Part shown: positions 23,646 through 28,966 of the stretch, piece after piece
How positions within the stretch are numbered: position 1 is the first letter of the stretch
Layout of the letters: each line of letters opens with the position of its first letter
Source of the DNA: CAZVWH01 sp964631175
GTDB lineage: Bacteria; Planctomycetota; Phycisphaerae; Sedimentisphaerales; Anaerobacaceae
DNA length: 28,966 nucleotides
Assembly (NCBI GenBank): GCA_964631175.1
Contig: CAZVWH010000033.1
Span: 1 to 28,966, forward strand
Direction of reading: 5' to 3'
Program-made: the position numbers and the translations under genes
The notes under the pieces: model-generated
Databases searched by the model: none
What the model saw: only the letters and a program-made list of their open reading frames with translations
Told to the model about the DNA's origin: nothing

Positions 23646-24161
23646 TTGGAACGTAAAAATCTTTGGGCACCGTGGCGAATTAAATATATTCAAGGCTTGA
23701 GCGACTCGTCAAAGGCGGGCTGTTTTATCTGCCACAACCAGGAGAGTCCACAAGATGACGATAAGAATCTGGTACTATGGCGGACAAAGAAAAGCATCGT
23801 GATAATCAATCGATTCCCCTATAACAACGGTCATCTACTCATAGCACCAGTCCGACACATCGGCGAGCTTGACCAGGCAACCGATGAAGAGCTGTTGGAA
23901 ATGATCAAGCTCGTTAGGGAATCACAAAAAGCCCTGTCTTTGGCCATAAAACCTCATGGTTTTAATGTCGGAATGAATTTCGGCCGATACGCCGGAGCCG
24001 GCTTGCCCGAGCATCTGCATATCCATATCGTGCCCCGATGGGATGGGGACACAAATTTTATGAGCGTATGCAGTGATACTAAAGTCATCAGCCAAAGCCT
24101 AACTGAATTGCTTGAACAGTTAAAACAAGTAAGCAAAAAACACAATCTTCCAGGTTTATAA
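23646..24161 (+). CDS. HIT-family nucleotide hydrolase/transferase
   Basis: A 171-residue protein of the histidine-triad superfamily in the Ap4A phosphorylase-like branch. The N-terminus MERKNLWAPWRIKYIQG and the CFIC zinc pair (Cys26, Cys29) are typical of this bacterial group, followed by NRFPYNNGHLLIAPVRH (about 55-71) and the triad HLHIHIVPRW (His123, His125, His127, the nucleophile being in this motif). Family members act on AMP- or ADP-linked substrates such as diadenosine polyphosphates, a likely housecleaning role. It starts at TTG 23646 with GGAGG nine bases upstream. It lies 23 bp before the dGTPase-like gene on the same strand, suggesting a two-gene nucleotide-metabolism operon. 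Confidence 0.93.
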   Translation: MERKNLWAPWRIKYIQGLSDSSKAGCFICHNQESPQDDDKNLVLWRTKKSIVIINRFPYNNGHLLIAPVRHIGELDQATDEELLEMIKLVRESQKALSLAIKPHGFNVGMNFGRYAGAGLPEHLHIHIVPRWDGDTNFMSVCSDTKVISQSLTELLEQLKQVSKKHNLPGL

Positions 24162-24184
24162 ACTTGTGCTTCGCAGAGTAGAAT

Positions 24185-25282
24185 ATGTCTGGTGAGCTTG
24201 CCGATTATGCTATCGCTGAAAAGATCAGCCGGGGCCGACAGTTCACGGAAAAGCCGCATCCGTACCGCTCGGACTTTGAACGCGACCGCGACCGCATAAT
24301 CCACAGCTCTGCCTTTCGCCGACTGGAAGGCAAAACCCAGGTCTTCACGCCCGGCTTAGACGACTACTACCGCACCCGTCTTACCCACAGCATCGAGGTG
24401 GCTCAAATCGGAAGAACAATCGCCAAAGAGCTTAAGCTAAATGAAAGCCTTACCGAAGCAATATGTCTTGCACACGATTTGGGACATCCGCCATTTGGAC
24501 ACGCCGGGGAAATAATCCTCAATAAGCTGATGAATAATTTCGGTGGTTTTGAGCATAACCGGCAGACATTGCGAATCGTTGATTTGCTCGAGCATCCGTA
24601 TCCCGATTTTGCCGGCCTGAATCTTATGTACGAAACTCGACTTGGATTGGCCAAGCACAAAGGCCCGTATGATAAGCCGCATGATGAAACCTTCAGTGAG
24701 CTGAACTGTTCTCTTGAGGGCCAGGTAGCCGATGTAGCCGACCGCATTGCCTACAACTGCCACGACCTCGAAGATGCCATGCGGGCCCGGCTGATAAGAA
24801 CAGAGCAATTGCAGAATATAGAAATATTCTCTGAAGCGGAGAGCCGAATAAATGCCGAGGCTATCAAAGACAGAACCATCCGTAGAACAAGAACCGCAAA
24901 GGCAATTATAGACAAGCTCGTCGGCGATTGCATAAATGCAAGTAAAAAAGCCCTTGTAGAAACAAATGTGAAAATCTTAAACGACATTTACAATAAAAGC
25001 GAAAATCTGATTGCCCTTTCACGTCGAAGTGAAACTGAGCTGAAAGCATTGGAGAAGTTCTTATTCGAAAACTTTTATAAGCACGAATCACTGATGCAAA
25101 CAGCAGAAAAGGTTAAAACCTGGCTCGAGCGGCTTTTCAAAAGACTGTGCCAAGAGCCGCAGCTTATGCCCGGCTACTTCCAGCGTTTTATTGAGCAGCA
25201 AGGCTTACAACGCACGGTCTGCGATTACATCGCCGGCATGACCGACAGATTCTGCCTGAAAATGCTCGCCCCGTTAGAATAA
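24185..25282 (+). CDS. dGTPase-like HD-domain triphosphohydrolase
   Basis: A 365-residue member of the deoxyguanosinetriphosphate triphosphohydrolase (Dgt) family, which releases tripolyphosphate from dNTPs. The HD-fold metal ligands are His68 (RLTHSIEVAQIGR), His97-Asp98 (AHDLGHPPFGH) and Asp186 (VADVADRIAYNCHD); His101, His106 and GGFEHNRQTLRI (His124) are conserved too. Its length matches the shorter dNTPase type 2 (about 380 residues) rather than the 505-residue E. coli Dgt, so broader dNTP specificity is possible. The N-terminal HPYRSDFERDRDRIIHSSAFRRLEGKTQVF is the family hallmark. The start is ATG 24185. The last codons and the TAA stop lie inside a 12-bp-stem hairpin. Confidence 0.93.
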   Translation: MSGELADYAIAEKISRGRQFTEKPHPYRSDFERDRDRIIHSSAFRRLEGKTQVFTPGLDDYYRTRLTHSIEVAQIGRTIAKELKLNESLTEAICLAHDLGHPPFGHAGEIILNKLMNNFGGFEHNRQTLRIVDLLEHPYPDFAGLNLMYETRLGLAKHKGPYDKPHDETFSELNCSLEGQVADVADRIAYNCHDLEDAMRARLIRTEQLQNIEIFSEAESRINAEAIKDRTIRRTRTAKAIIDKLVGDCINASKKALVETNVKILNDIYNKSENLIALSRRSETELKALEKFLFENFYKHESLMQTAEKVKTWLERLFKRLCQEPQLMPGYFQRFIEQQGLQRTVCDYIAGMTDRFCLKMLAPLE

Positions 25283-25304
25283 ACACAATGATTTCTAACG
25301 GGGC
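25268..25304. repeat. CCCCGTTAGAA hairpin overlapping the dGTPase-like gene's stop
   Basis: GCCCCGTTAGAA (25268-25279) and TTCTAACGGGGC (25293-25304) form a perfect 12-bp stem whose left arm codes for the last four residues and whose loop contains the TAA stop. No T-run follows. The same arms bound a larger element at 27878-28141. Confidence 0.85.
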
Positions 25305-25328
25305 TCGATGAAATTTAACCACGGATTC

Positions 25329-25365
25329 AACCCGTGAGATACCGGCTTTGCCTATCTCACGGGTT
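25329..25365. repeat. AACCCGTGAGATA hairpin
   Basis: AACCCGTGAGATA (25329-25341) and TATCTCACGGGTT (25353-25365) make a perfect 13-bp stem. A related hairpin at 28172-28207 likewise follows a CCCCGTTAGAA element. Confidence 0.85.
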
Positions 25366-25415
25366 AAACATGACTTTTTGCCACAGAGGGCACAGAGAAG
25401 TTCAGAAATATTTAG

Positions 25416-25440
25416 CCTGCCGTTTCACGGCAGGTTTTAT
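25416..25440 (+). terminator. Terminator-like hairpin CCTGCCGT-TTC-ACGGCAGG-TTTTAT
   Basis: A perfect 8-bp GC-rich stem with a three-base loop followed by TTTTAT. It is the best intrinsic terminator candidate in the window and could end the HIT/dGTPase transcript about 130 bp past its stop. Confidence 0.55.
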
Positions 25441-25528
25441 CTGGCCACGAAAATGCACGAAAAAAAAACCCCTATGGGGCAGGCAGATACCTTTAATTCA
25501 TTTCTTCTTTAATTTCCATAACAAAGCT

Positions 25529-25560
25529 CATACGTAAAGCGCGTACGCGCTTTACGTATG
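25529..25560. repeat. Perfect 32-bp palindrome
   Basis: CATACGTAAAGCGC, central GTAC, then GCGCTTTACGTATG: every base is symmetric, with no loop. It lies in gene-free repeat DNA between the dGTPase-like gene and the small membrane-protein gene. The rest of 25283-25791 also holds the words ACAGAGGGCACAGAGA and CCACGAAAATGCACGAAAAA, common low-value repeats. Confidence 0.9.
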
Positions 25561-25619
25561 CCATAGTACTATGTTGAAAGGTTATAAAAATTGTCATTAT
25601 CGAATGGATCGCAGACTTG

Positions 25620-25635
25620 ACGAAATACGCTTCAC
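25620..25635. repeat. Left arm of an inverted pair around the small membrane-protein gene
   Basis: ACGAAATACGCTTCAC is the exact reverse complement of 26367-26382 (GTGAAGCGTATTTCGT). The gene at 25792-26193 lies between them. Confidence 0.6.
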
Positions 25636-25791
25636 GAAATACAAGATACGAATTTATTTGCAGCTTCGGCCTGCCCGCCGTCGCTTCCGCTAAGGCGGGC
25701 CTGCTTTTTCTTCTTCGCACCTTGGGCCTCTTTCTACTTTTCGGTCGCCATACTGGTCATGAACGAAGCCTAAAATAGCAAATGGGCATGA

Positions 25792-26193
25792 TTATCTACT
25801 TACGAATATTAGCAAAACCTTTGCAGCCGCAACCGCAAACAAGCTCAGTGTGCCAAGATCCATGACAATATCCATCCAGAACTGATTGATCAGCCACCTG
25901 TTGAATTTATACCATCGGTTGTCTTTCAAGTTCTGCTTTTCTCCCCCCATGTATACATACCAGTTTGCAGATTTATTGACATATGCAGCAATGACTTGAA
26001 TAAATACGGCCACCAGAAATAGAAGTGCAACTGATTCCATCTGCGCTTTGCTAATTAGCTCATCCCTGAGCTCTTTATTTGTCAGAAACAACGCGGGTCC
26101 GCCAATGCCGAAGGCAATGAACCATGAGCGAAGTATCTTGTTGTATTCGCTATATTTCTCGTAACACTCTTTTGTCAGATCATCTCTGCCCAT
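25792..26193 (-). CDS. Small three-helix membrane protein, unknown function
   Basis: A 133-residue protein: a charged amphipathic N-terminus (MGRDDLTKECYEKYSEYNKILR), then hydrophobic segments at about 24-39 (WFIAFGIGGPALFL), 53-72 (ESVALLFLVAVFIQVIAAYV) and 110-131 (DLGTLSLFAVAAAKVLLIFV). Between the second and third is a Trp/Asn/Lys-rich loop (NWYVYMGGEKQNLKDNRWYKFNRWL). I do not recognise the family. AGGA lies eight bases before ATG 26193. It is the only intact gene in the accessory stretch and is flanked by 16-bp inverted repeats. Small helical membrane proteins of this kind include defence-associated effectors, but nothing here shows that role. Confidence 0.7.
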   Translation of the reverse strand: MGRDDLTKECYEKYSEYNKILRSWFIAFGIGGPALFLTNKELRDELISKAQMESVALLFLVAVFIQVIAAYVNKSANWYVYMGGEKQNLKDNRWYKFNRWLINQFWMDIVMDLGTLSLFAVAAAKVLLIFVSR

Positions 26194-26366
26194 ATGTGGA
26201 TCCTAGTTGGACTAACTACTTATTATTGGTTTGCGCACAACGTATAGCAATTGTCTCAATCTGCACATGACACATGTTCTTCCCCAACACGCAGGCGTTT
26301 CTGCAATACAACCATTTTAACACAGAAGCATGAATCCGAGATGTCTCGCTTCCTTATTCGTGAAGC

Positions 26367-26382
26367 GTGAAGCGTATTTCGT
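26367..26382. repeat. Right arm of an inverted pair around the small membrane-protein gene
   Basis: GTGAAGCGTATTTCGT is the exact complement of 25620-25635. GCGTGAA is doubled just before it. Confidence 0.6.
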
Positions 26383-26443
26383 ATTGCGTAGCTCTGCTAC
26401 AGATATATCGTGTTTGCATTCCGCATTCCTTCAACCAGAGTTT

Positions 26444-26478
26444 ATCCTGAGCGTAGCCGAATGGGCTCAGGACAGGCT
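26444..26478. repeat. TCCTGAGCGTAGCCGAATGG...CAGGACAGGC dispersed repeat
   Basis: TCCTGAGC and GCTCAGGA form an 8-bp stem, followed by CAGGCTTTG. It is related to the repeats at 11690 and 19486. The wider gene-free span 26194-26946 otherwise holds AT-rich DNA and words such as AATCTGTGAAATCTGTGG. Confidence 0.6.
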
Positions 26479-26946
26479 TTGCAGAATGACAAGCGGGCGA
26501 TTCGAGGAAGCTCTGCGCTCCGGATTGTATCACGCTTTCAGAAATAAAATAAACATAAACAAGTAAAAAGGCAAAAACTCAGTGAATTAGAGAATTTCCC
26601 TAAGGGATGCCTTATGGCAAGAGAATTAGCGAATTGGCCGGATTTGAGCAGAATCTTCGCTAATTTATGTGTTATACGCTTTATCTTTGTCGGTCGAATC
26701 GACCGGCACTACAGGCGTGCCGGCTAAAAAAACCAAAATCCGTGTTAATCTGTGAAATCTGTGGTTTCAACCATTTCCGCAGGTAGTTAGAAGCAAAAAT
26801 CGGAAATTTCGAAAATTTTTTTATTCCTTTGCTACCGGTCGCTTACGCTCCCGGCTCTGTTTATTTTTTTGCAAATTTTCGCATCAAACGTGCAGGTTCG
26901 TCCAATTATAGAGGCGCTACTTTTTGGCCTCCGGCAAAAAGTAACC

Positions 26947-27128
26947 AAATACTAAATCCTAAACTCTAAATCCGAAACAAGCACGGTGTCAAATCCTAAT
27001 ATCTAAATCCTAAATCCTAAACAATTACCAAAATTCAAATGTTCAAATTTTCAAAACCTTTTGTTTTTGTCATTTGAGTTTTAGACATTTGATATTGTTT
27101 AGAATTTAGATATTCGAATTTAGGATTT
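26947..27128. repeat. Heptamer-rich imperfect palindrome (CTAAATC / GATTTAG type)
   Basis: The left half is a run of CTAAATC, CTAAACT and CTAAATC-type 7-mers; the right half holds TTTAGAA, TTTAGAT and TTTAGGA words. CTAAATCCTAAACAAT (27010-27025) pairs with ATTGTTTAGAATTTAG (27094-27109) at 15 of 16 positions, so the whole block can fold on itself. It lies immediately upstream of the broken HNH gene. The array at 697-724 uses the same words. Confidence 0.75.
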
Positions 27129-27148
27129 CTGCGGATGGAGGATCCCGC

Positions 27149-27794
27149 ATCAAAGCAACAGTTCACATTCCTGATTGGCTCCAAGATGTGCTCGTCCGGC
27201 CGGTGCTTTTGTATCGGCGGCTGCGCTATGGGTATACGTTTCGCCTGATTCGCATGGCGCAGCCAAAGTACGCAAAGGTGGAACTGGCAGATTATAAACG
27301 CCTGCGCGAATACGAATGGCTTGCAAAAAAAGGAAATAACAGCTTTTACGCGCGAAGACATGTGAAAGGCGGCAAAAAAGGGAAAGAGACGCTAATATAC
27401 ATGCATCAGGATATTATCAAAGTGCCTGAAGGGATGGTGGTGGACCATATCAATCACGATGGGATGGACAATAGAAGGGCAAACCTCAGAGCCGCAACGT
27501 ATTCACAGAATTTGTGCAACACAAGAAAACGCTCGGGGGCAACTCAATCGAAATACAAAGGAATTTACTGGAGAAAGAAGAATCGCAAATGGCAGGCTCA
27601 GATAACGTTCGAGATATGGCTGCAAAGAAATATTTCGGCGAATTTGCATGCTTAAATTTCTCTCAAGATATAAGGCCGGAGCCTGTCCGCCGAAGCCTTG
27701 GCGAAGGCGGAACACGGCGGCGAGGAAGTATCACGGCGAGTTCGCCAGTCTGAATTTCCCCGAATCCGAGAGTGGCTGCTCGCCGCCGGCGTAG
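27149..27794 (+). pseudogene. Broken HNH endonuclease with AP2-type DNA-binding domain
   Basis: A frame open from at least 27149 to 27655 codes a leader with HIPDWLQDVLVRPVLLYRRLRYGY, then an HNH core VVDHINHDGMDNRRANLRAAT, then the start of an AP2 domain SKYKGIYWRKKNRKWQAQI. There the AP2 domain breaks: about 20 expected residues are missing, and its end (DMAAKKYFGEFACLNF) continues in the next frame at about 27617-27661. A second AP2 end (ARKYHGEFASLNFPESE) lies at 27720-27770 in the third frame, after a repeat-like insert. HNH-AP2 proteins are homing or phage-type endonucleases. The likely original start is ATC at 27149, seven bases past GGAGG, suggesting a mutated ATG; GTG 27188 is the first usable start. 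Probably dead. Confidence 0.8.
27670..27719. repeat. GC-rich insert between the two AP2 ends
   Basis: GTCCGCCGAAGCCTTGGCGAAGGCGGAAC contains CCGCC/GGCGG and GCCTTGGCGAAGGC inverted words. It belongs to the same family as GCCGAAGCGGC at 27943 and TTCGCCAAGGC at 28810. It separates the two AP2-like ends of the broken endonuclease. Confidence 0.55.
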
Positions 27795-27877
27795 CCTTTG
27801 GCGTAGCGGGGAGGGCGTAAAGAATTCAGAATGTAGAATTGCGTTAATATTCTTTTGCCGTAAGGCATACTGCGTAG

Positions 27878-28141
27878 ACCCCGTTAGAATACCCCGTGGC
27901 CTGCCTTCGCCGAAGTTCATCCTTCGCAGTGCCTGCGCCGCCGAAGCGGCTGCGAAGGCTGGAAGCACTGCTACGGAGAATGGACGGCTGCGCGCAGGCA
28001 GGCTTGCCACGGGGATGAAAATATTTAATTCCGTTGTGTCAAACACAGGCTTTATGGGCTTGGCCATCCCTTTCGGGAATGCCCCGTACGAGTAACGTTA
28101 GCTCTGCCACAGGTAGAAAGACGAAGGGCTTCTAACGGGGT
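27878..28141. repeat. Nested palindromic element (copy D) bounded by CCCCGTTAGAA arms
   Basis: ACCCCGTTAGAA (27878-27889) pairs with TTCTAACGGGGT (28130-28141). Inside are CCCCGTGGC (27892-27900) with GCCACGGGG (28006-28014), and the 42-base repeat 27929-27970 shared with the coding copy at 13421. Frames through it are not credible genes. Confidence 0.8.
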
Positions 28142-28171
28142 TGACTTAAACATCGCCTTGCGGTAACCTAC

Positions 28172-28207
28172 AGCCCGTGAGATAAATCAAAACATATATC
28201 ACGGGCT
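28172..28207. repeat. AGCCCGTGA hairpin in the pgpA leader
   Basis: AGCCCGTGA (28172-28180) and TCACGGGCT (28199-28207) form a 9-bp stem, extended by GATA/TATA. It ends five bases before the pgpA ATG, where it could mask the ribosome site; no Shine-Dalgarno outside it is evident. Confidence 0.8.
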
Positions 28208-28212
28208 AAATT

Positions 28213-28701
28213 ATGAAAAGATTATTTGCATCCTGTTTCGGTCTTGGCTGGCTGCCGATTGCTCCGGGGACGTGGGGGTCACTGCCGCCGGTGGTCGTCT
28301 TCGCTCTGATGCGGCACTTCAACCTATCGCCTGTTTTCATATCCATCTTCATGGTGATCTTTGTACTGGTCGGCTCTGTCATTTGTGTTAAATACGCTCC
28401 AGCCTCGATAGCAGTGACCGGCAAAACGGACCCGCCGGAAGTTGTGGCCGATGAGTTTGCAGGCCAGTCTCTTACTTTGGTTTTCACATGCGCACTAACA
28501 AATCCCCCAGTCTTAGCTGCTACTATAGGCGGTTTCCTGTTATTCAGGTTTTTTGATATAGTTAAGCCTTGGCCGATACGTAAACTCGAAAAATTTCCCC
28601 AGGGATGGGGCGTCCTTGCCGATGATTTATTAGCCGGCGTGTATGCCGGAGTAGCTTTATTGCTCTTTTTGAGATTATATTCTCATTGGTCATTGGGATG
28701 A
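28213..28701 (+). CDS. pgpA: Phosphatidylglycerophosphatase A
   Basis: A 162-residue inner-membrane enzyme that removes phosphate from phosphatidylglycerol phosphate to give phosphatidylglycerol. PgpA-family blocks are all present: GLGWLPIAPGTWGSL (about 10-23), DPPEVVADEFAGQ (Asp73, Glu76, Asp80, Glu81; Mg-binding acidic cluster), FRFFDIVKPWPIRKLE, and GWGVLADDLLAGVYAG. Hydrophobic segments at about 41-60, 85-115 and 140-156 fit the multi-pass topology. The ATG lies just after a hairpin; no clear ribosome site is seen. The TGA stop is joined directly to an AGTGAACTAA repeat. Confidence 0.95.
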   Translation: MKRLFASCFGLGWLPIAPGTWGSLPPVVVFALMRHFNLSPVFISIFMVIFVLVGSVICVKYAPASIAVTGKTDPPEVVADEFAGQSLTLVFTCALTNPPVLAATIGGFLLFRFFDIVKPWPIRKLEKFPQGWGVLADDLLAGVYAGVALLLFLRLYSHWSLG

Positions 28702-28702
28702 G

Positions 28703-28875
28703 TGAACTAAAGTGCCTAAAGTGAGCTAAAGTGACACGGAGTGTCATTGCGAGGAGCGCAGCGACGTGGCAATCTCCTTGCTCAGATTTGAGATTGCTTC
28801 GCTTCCGTCTTCGCCAAGGCTACGACGGACAAGTCGCTCGCAATGACAATAATTTTAGGCACTTTAGTCACTTCA
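28703..28875. repeat. Nested palindromic element (copy C) after pgpA
   Basis: ACTAAAGTGCCTAAA (28706-28720) pairs with TTTAGGCACTTTAGT (28854-28868). Inside, TGTCATTGCGAG (28742-28753) pairs with CTCGCAATGACA (28837-28848) and GCAATCTC (28769-28776) with GAGATTGC (28790-28797). The left edge is a direct repeat AGTGAACTAA, AGTGCCTAA, AGTGAGCTAA starting at the last base of the pgpA stop; AGTGAGCTAAAGT also occurs at the GGDEF stop. Confidence 0.88.
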
Positions 28876-28903
28876 AAATTTAGGTACTAAATAGGAAAGA
28901 ACC

Positions 28904-28966
28904 GTGACAGCAGAATATTCTGTCGAAGTTTGTAAAAAACTTGAAGAGCAATTTCACGCAGCGCAA
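28904..28966 (+). CDS. N-terminal fragment of an unrecognised gene
   Basis: GTG 28904 follows AGGAAAG by four bases and opens MTAEYSVEVCKKLEEQFHAAQ up to the window edge (21 codons). The charged helical start is not diagnostic. It is co-directional with pgpA, about 200 bp downstream across element C. Confidence 0.5.
   Translation, partial: MTAEYSVEVCKKLEEQFHAAQ

Noticed and set aside
25334..25720. Small frames containing CHRGHRE-like peptide
   Set aside because: Typical spurious translation of CACAGAGGGCACAGAGA-type repeats and of the 32-bp palindrome.
26330..26566. Plus-strand 78-codon frame
   Set aside because: Runs through two dispersed repeats; no ribosome site or domain.
27663..28095. 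Overlapping frames on both strands of 100-134 codons
   Set aside because: They translate the GC-rich nested repeats of element D and the HNH wreck; composition follows repeat words rather than a protein.
1..28966. tRNA or rRNA genes
   Set aside because: I looked for tRNA arm signatures and conserved rRNA words on both strands and found none.

Overview
This window is a piece of a draft bacterial genome. It contains a 100-N scaffold gap, a gatA cut at the left edge and a gene cut at the right edge. The gene content (GatAB, MtaB, short-type AhcY, IlvD, Dgt, PgpA, a PilM-type pilus locus fused to membrane domains, DUF11 lipoprotein), moderate GC and a very heavy load of short dispersed repeats fit a Planctomycetota bacterium, perhaps of the Phycisphaerae/Sedimentisphaerales group. 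That placement is an inference from overall impression, not from a marker gene.

Layout. 1-2369: the gatA 3' end and gatB, split by a palindromic repeat element. 2370-3974: assembly gap, repeats and a RelE/RHH toxin-antitoxin pair on the minus strand with a clear promoter and operator. 3975-5372: mtaB (minus). 5451-11594: three large co-directional genes: a PilM actin-like protein fused to a membrane/PilN-like half, a PilO-like bitopic protein, and a third bitopic protein. All three carry unusual low-complexity tracts, and they look like the inner-membrane platform of a type IV pilus or type II secretion-like machine. 11904-16643: ahcY, a polytopic membrane protein with a helical-repeat C-terminus, and a diguanylate cyclase with a degenerate receiver. 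17033-21262: a DUF11 lipoprotein and ilvD (both minus), separated by repeat-rich DNA. 21427-25282: two tandem paralogous lipoproteins, a HIT-family hydrolase and a dGTPase-like HD hydrolase. 25283-28212: a repeat-rich accessory stretch holding one small membrane-protein gene and the wreck of an HNH-AP2 homing-type endonuclease. 28213-end: pgpA and the start of one more gene.

The most distinctive feature is the repeat ecology. Heptamer arrays, nested palindromic elements of about 155-265 bp, GC-rich mini-palindromes and perfect palindromes fill the spacers, enter reading frames in phase, and repeatedly overlap or abut the stop codons of genes. The pilus-like trio and the stop-overlapping repeats are the two best candidates for undescribed biology. 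No tRNA, rRNA or CRISPR array was recognised.
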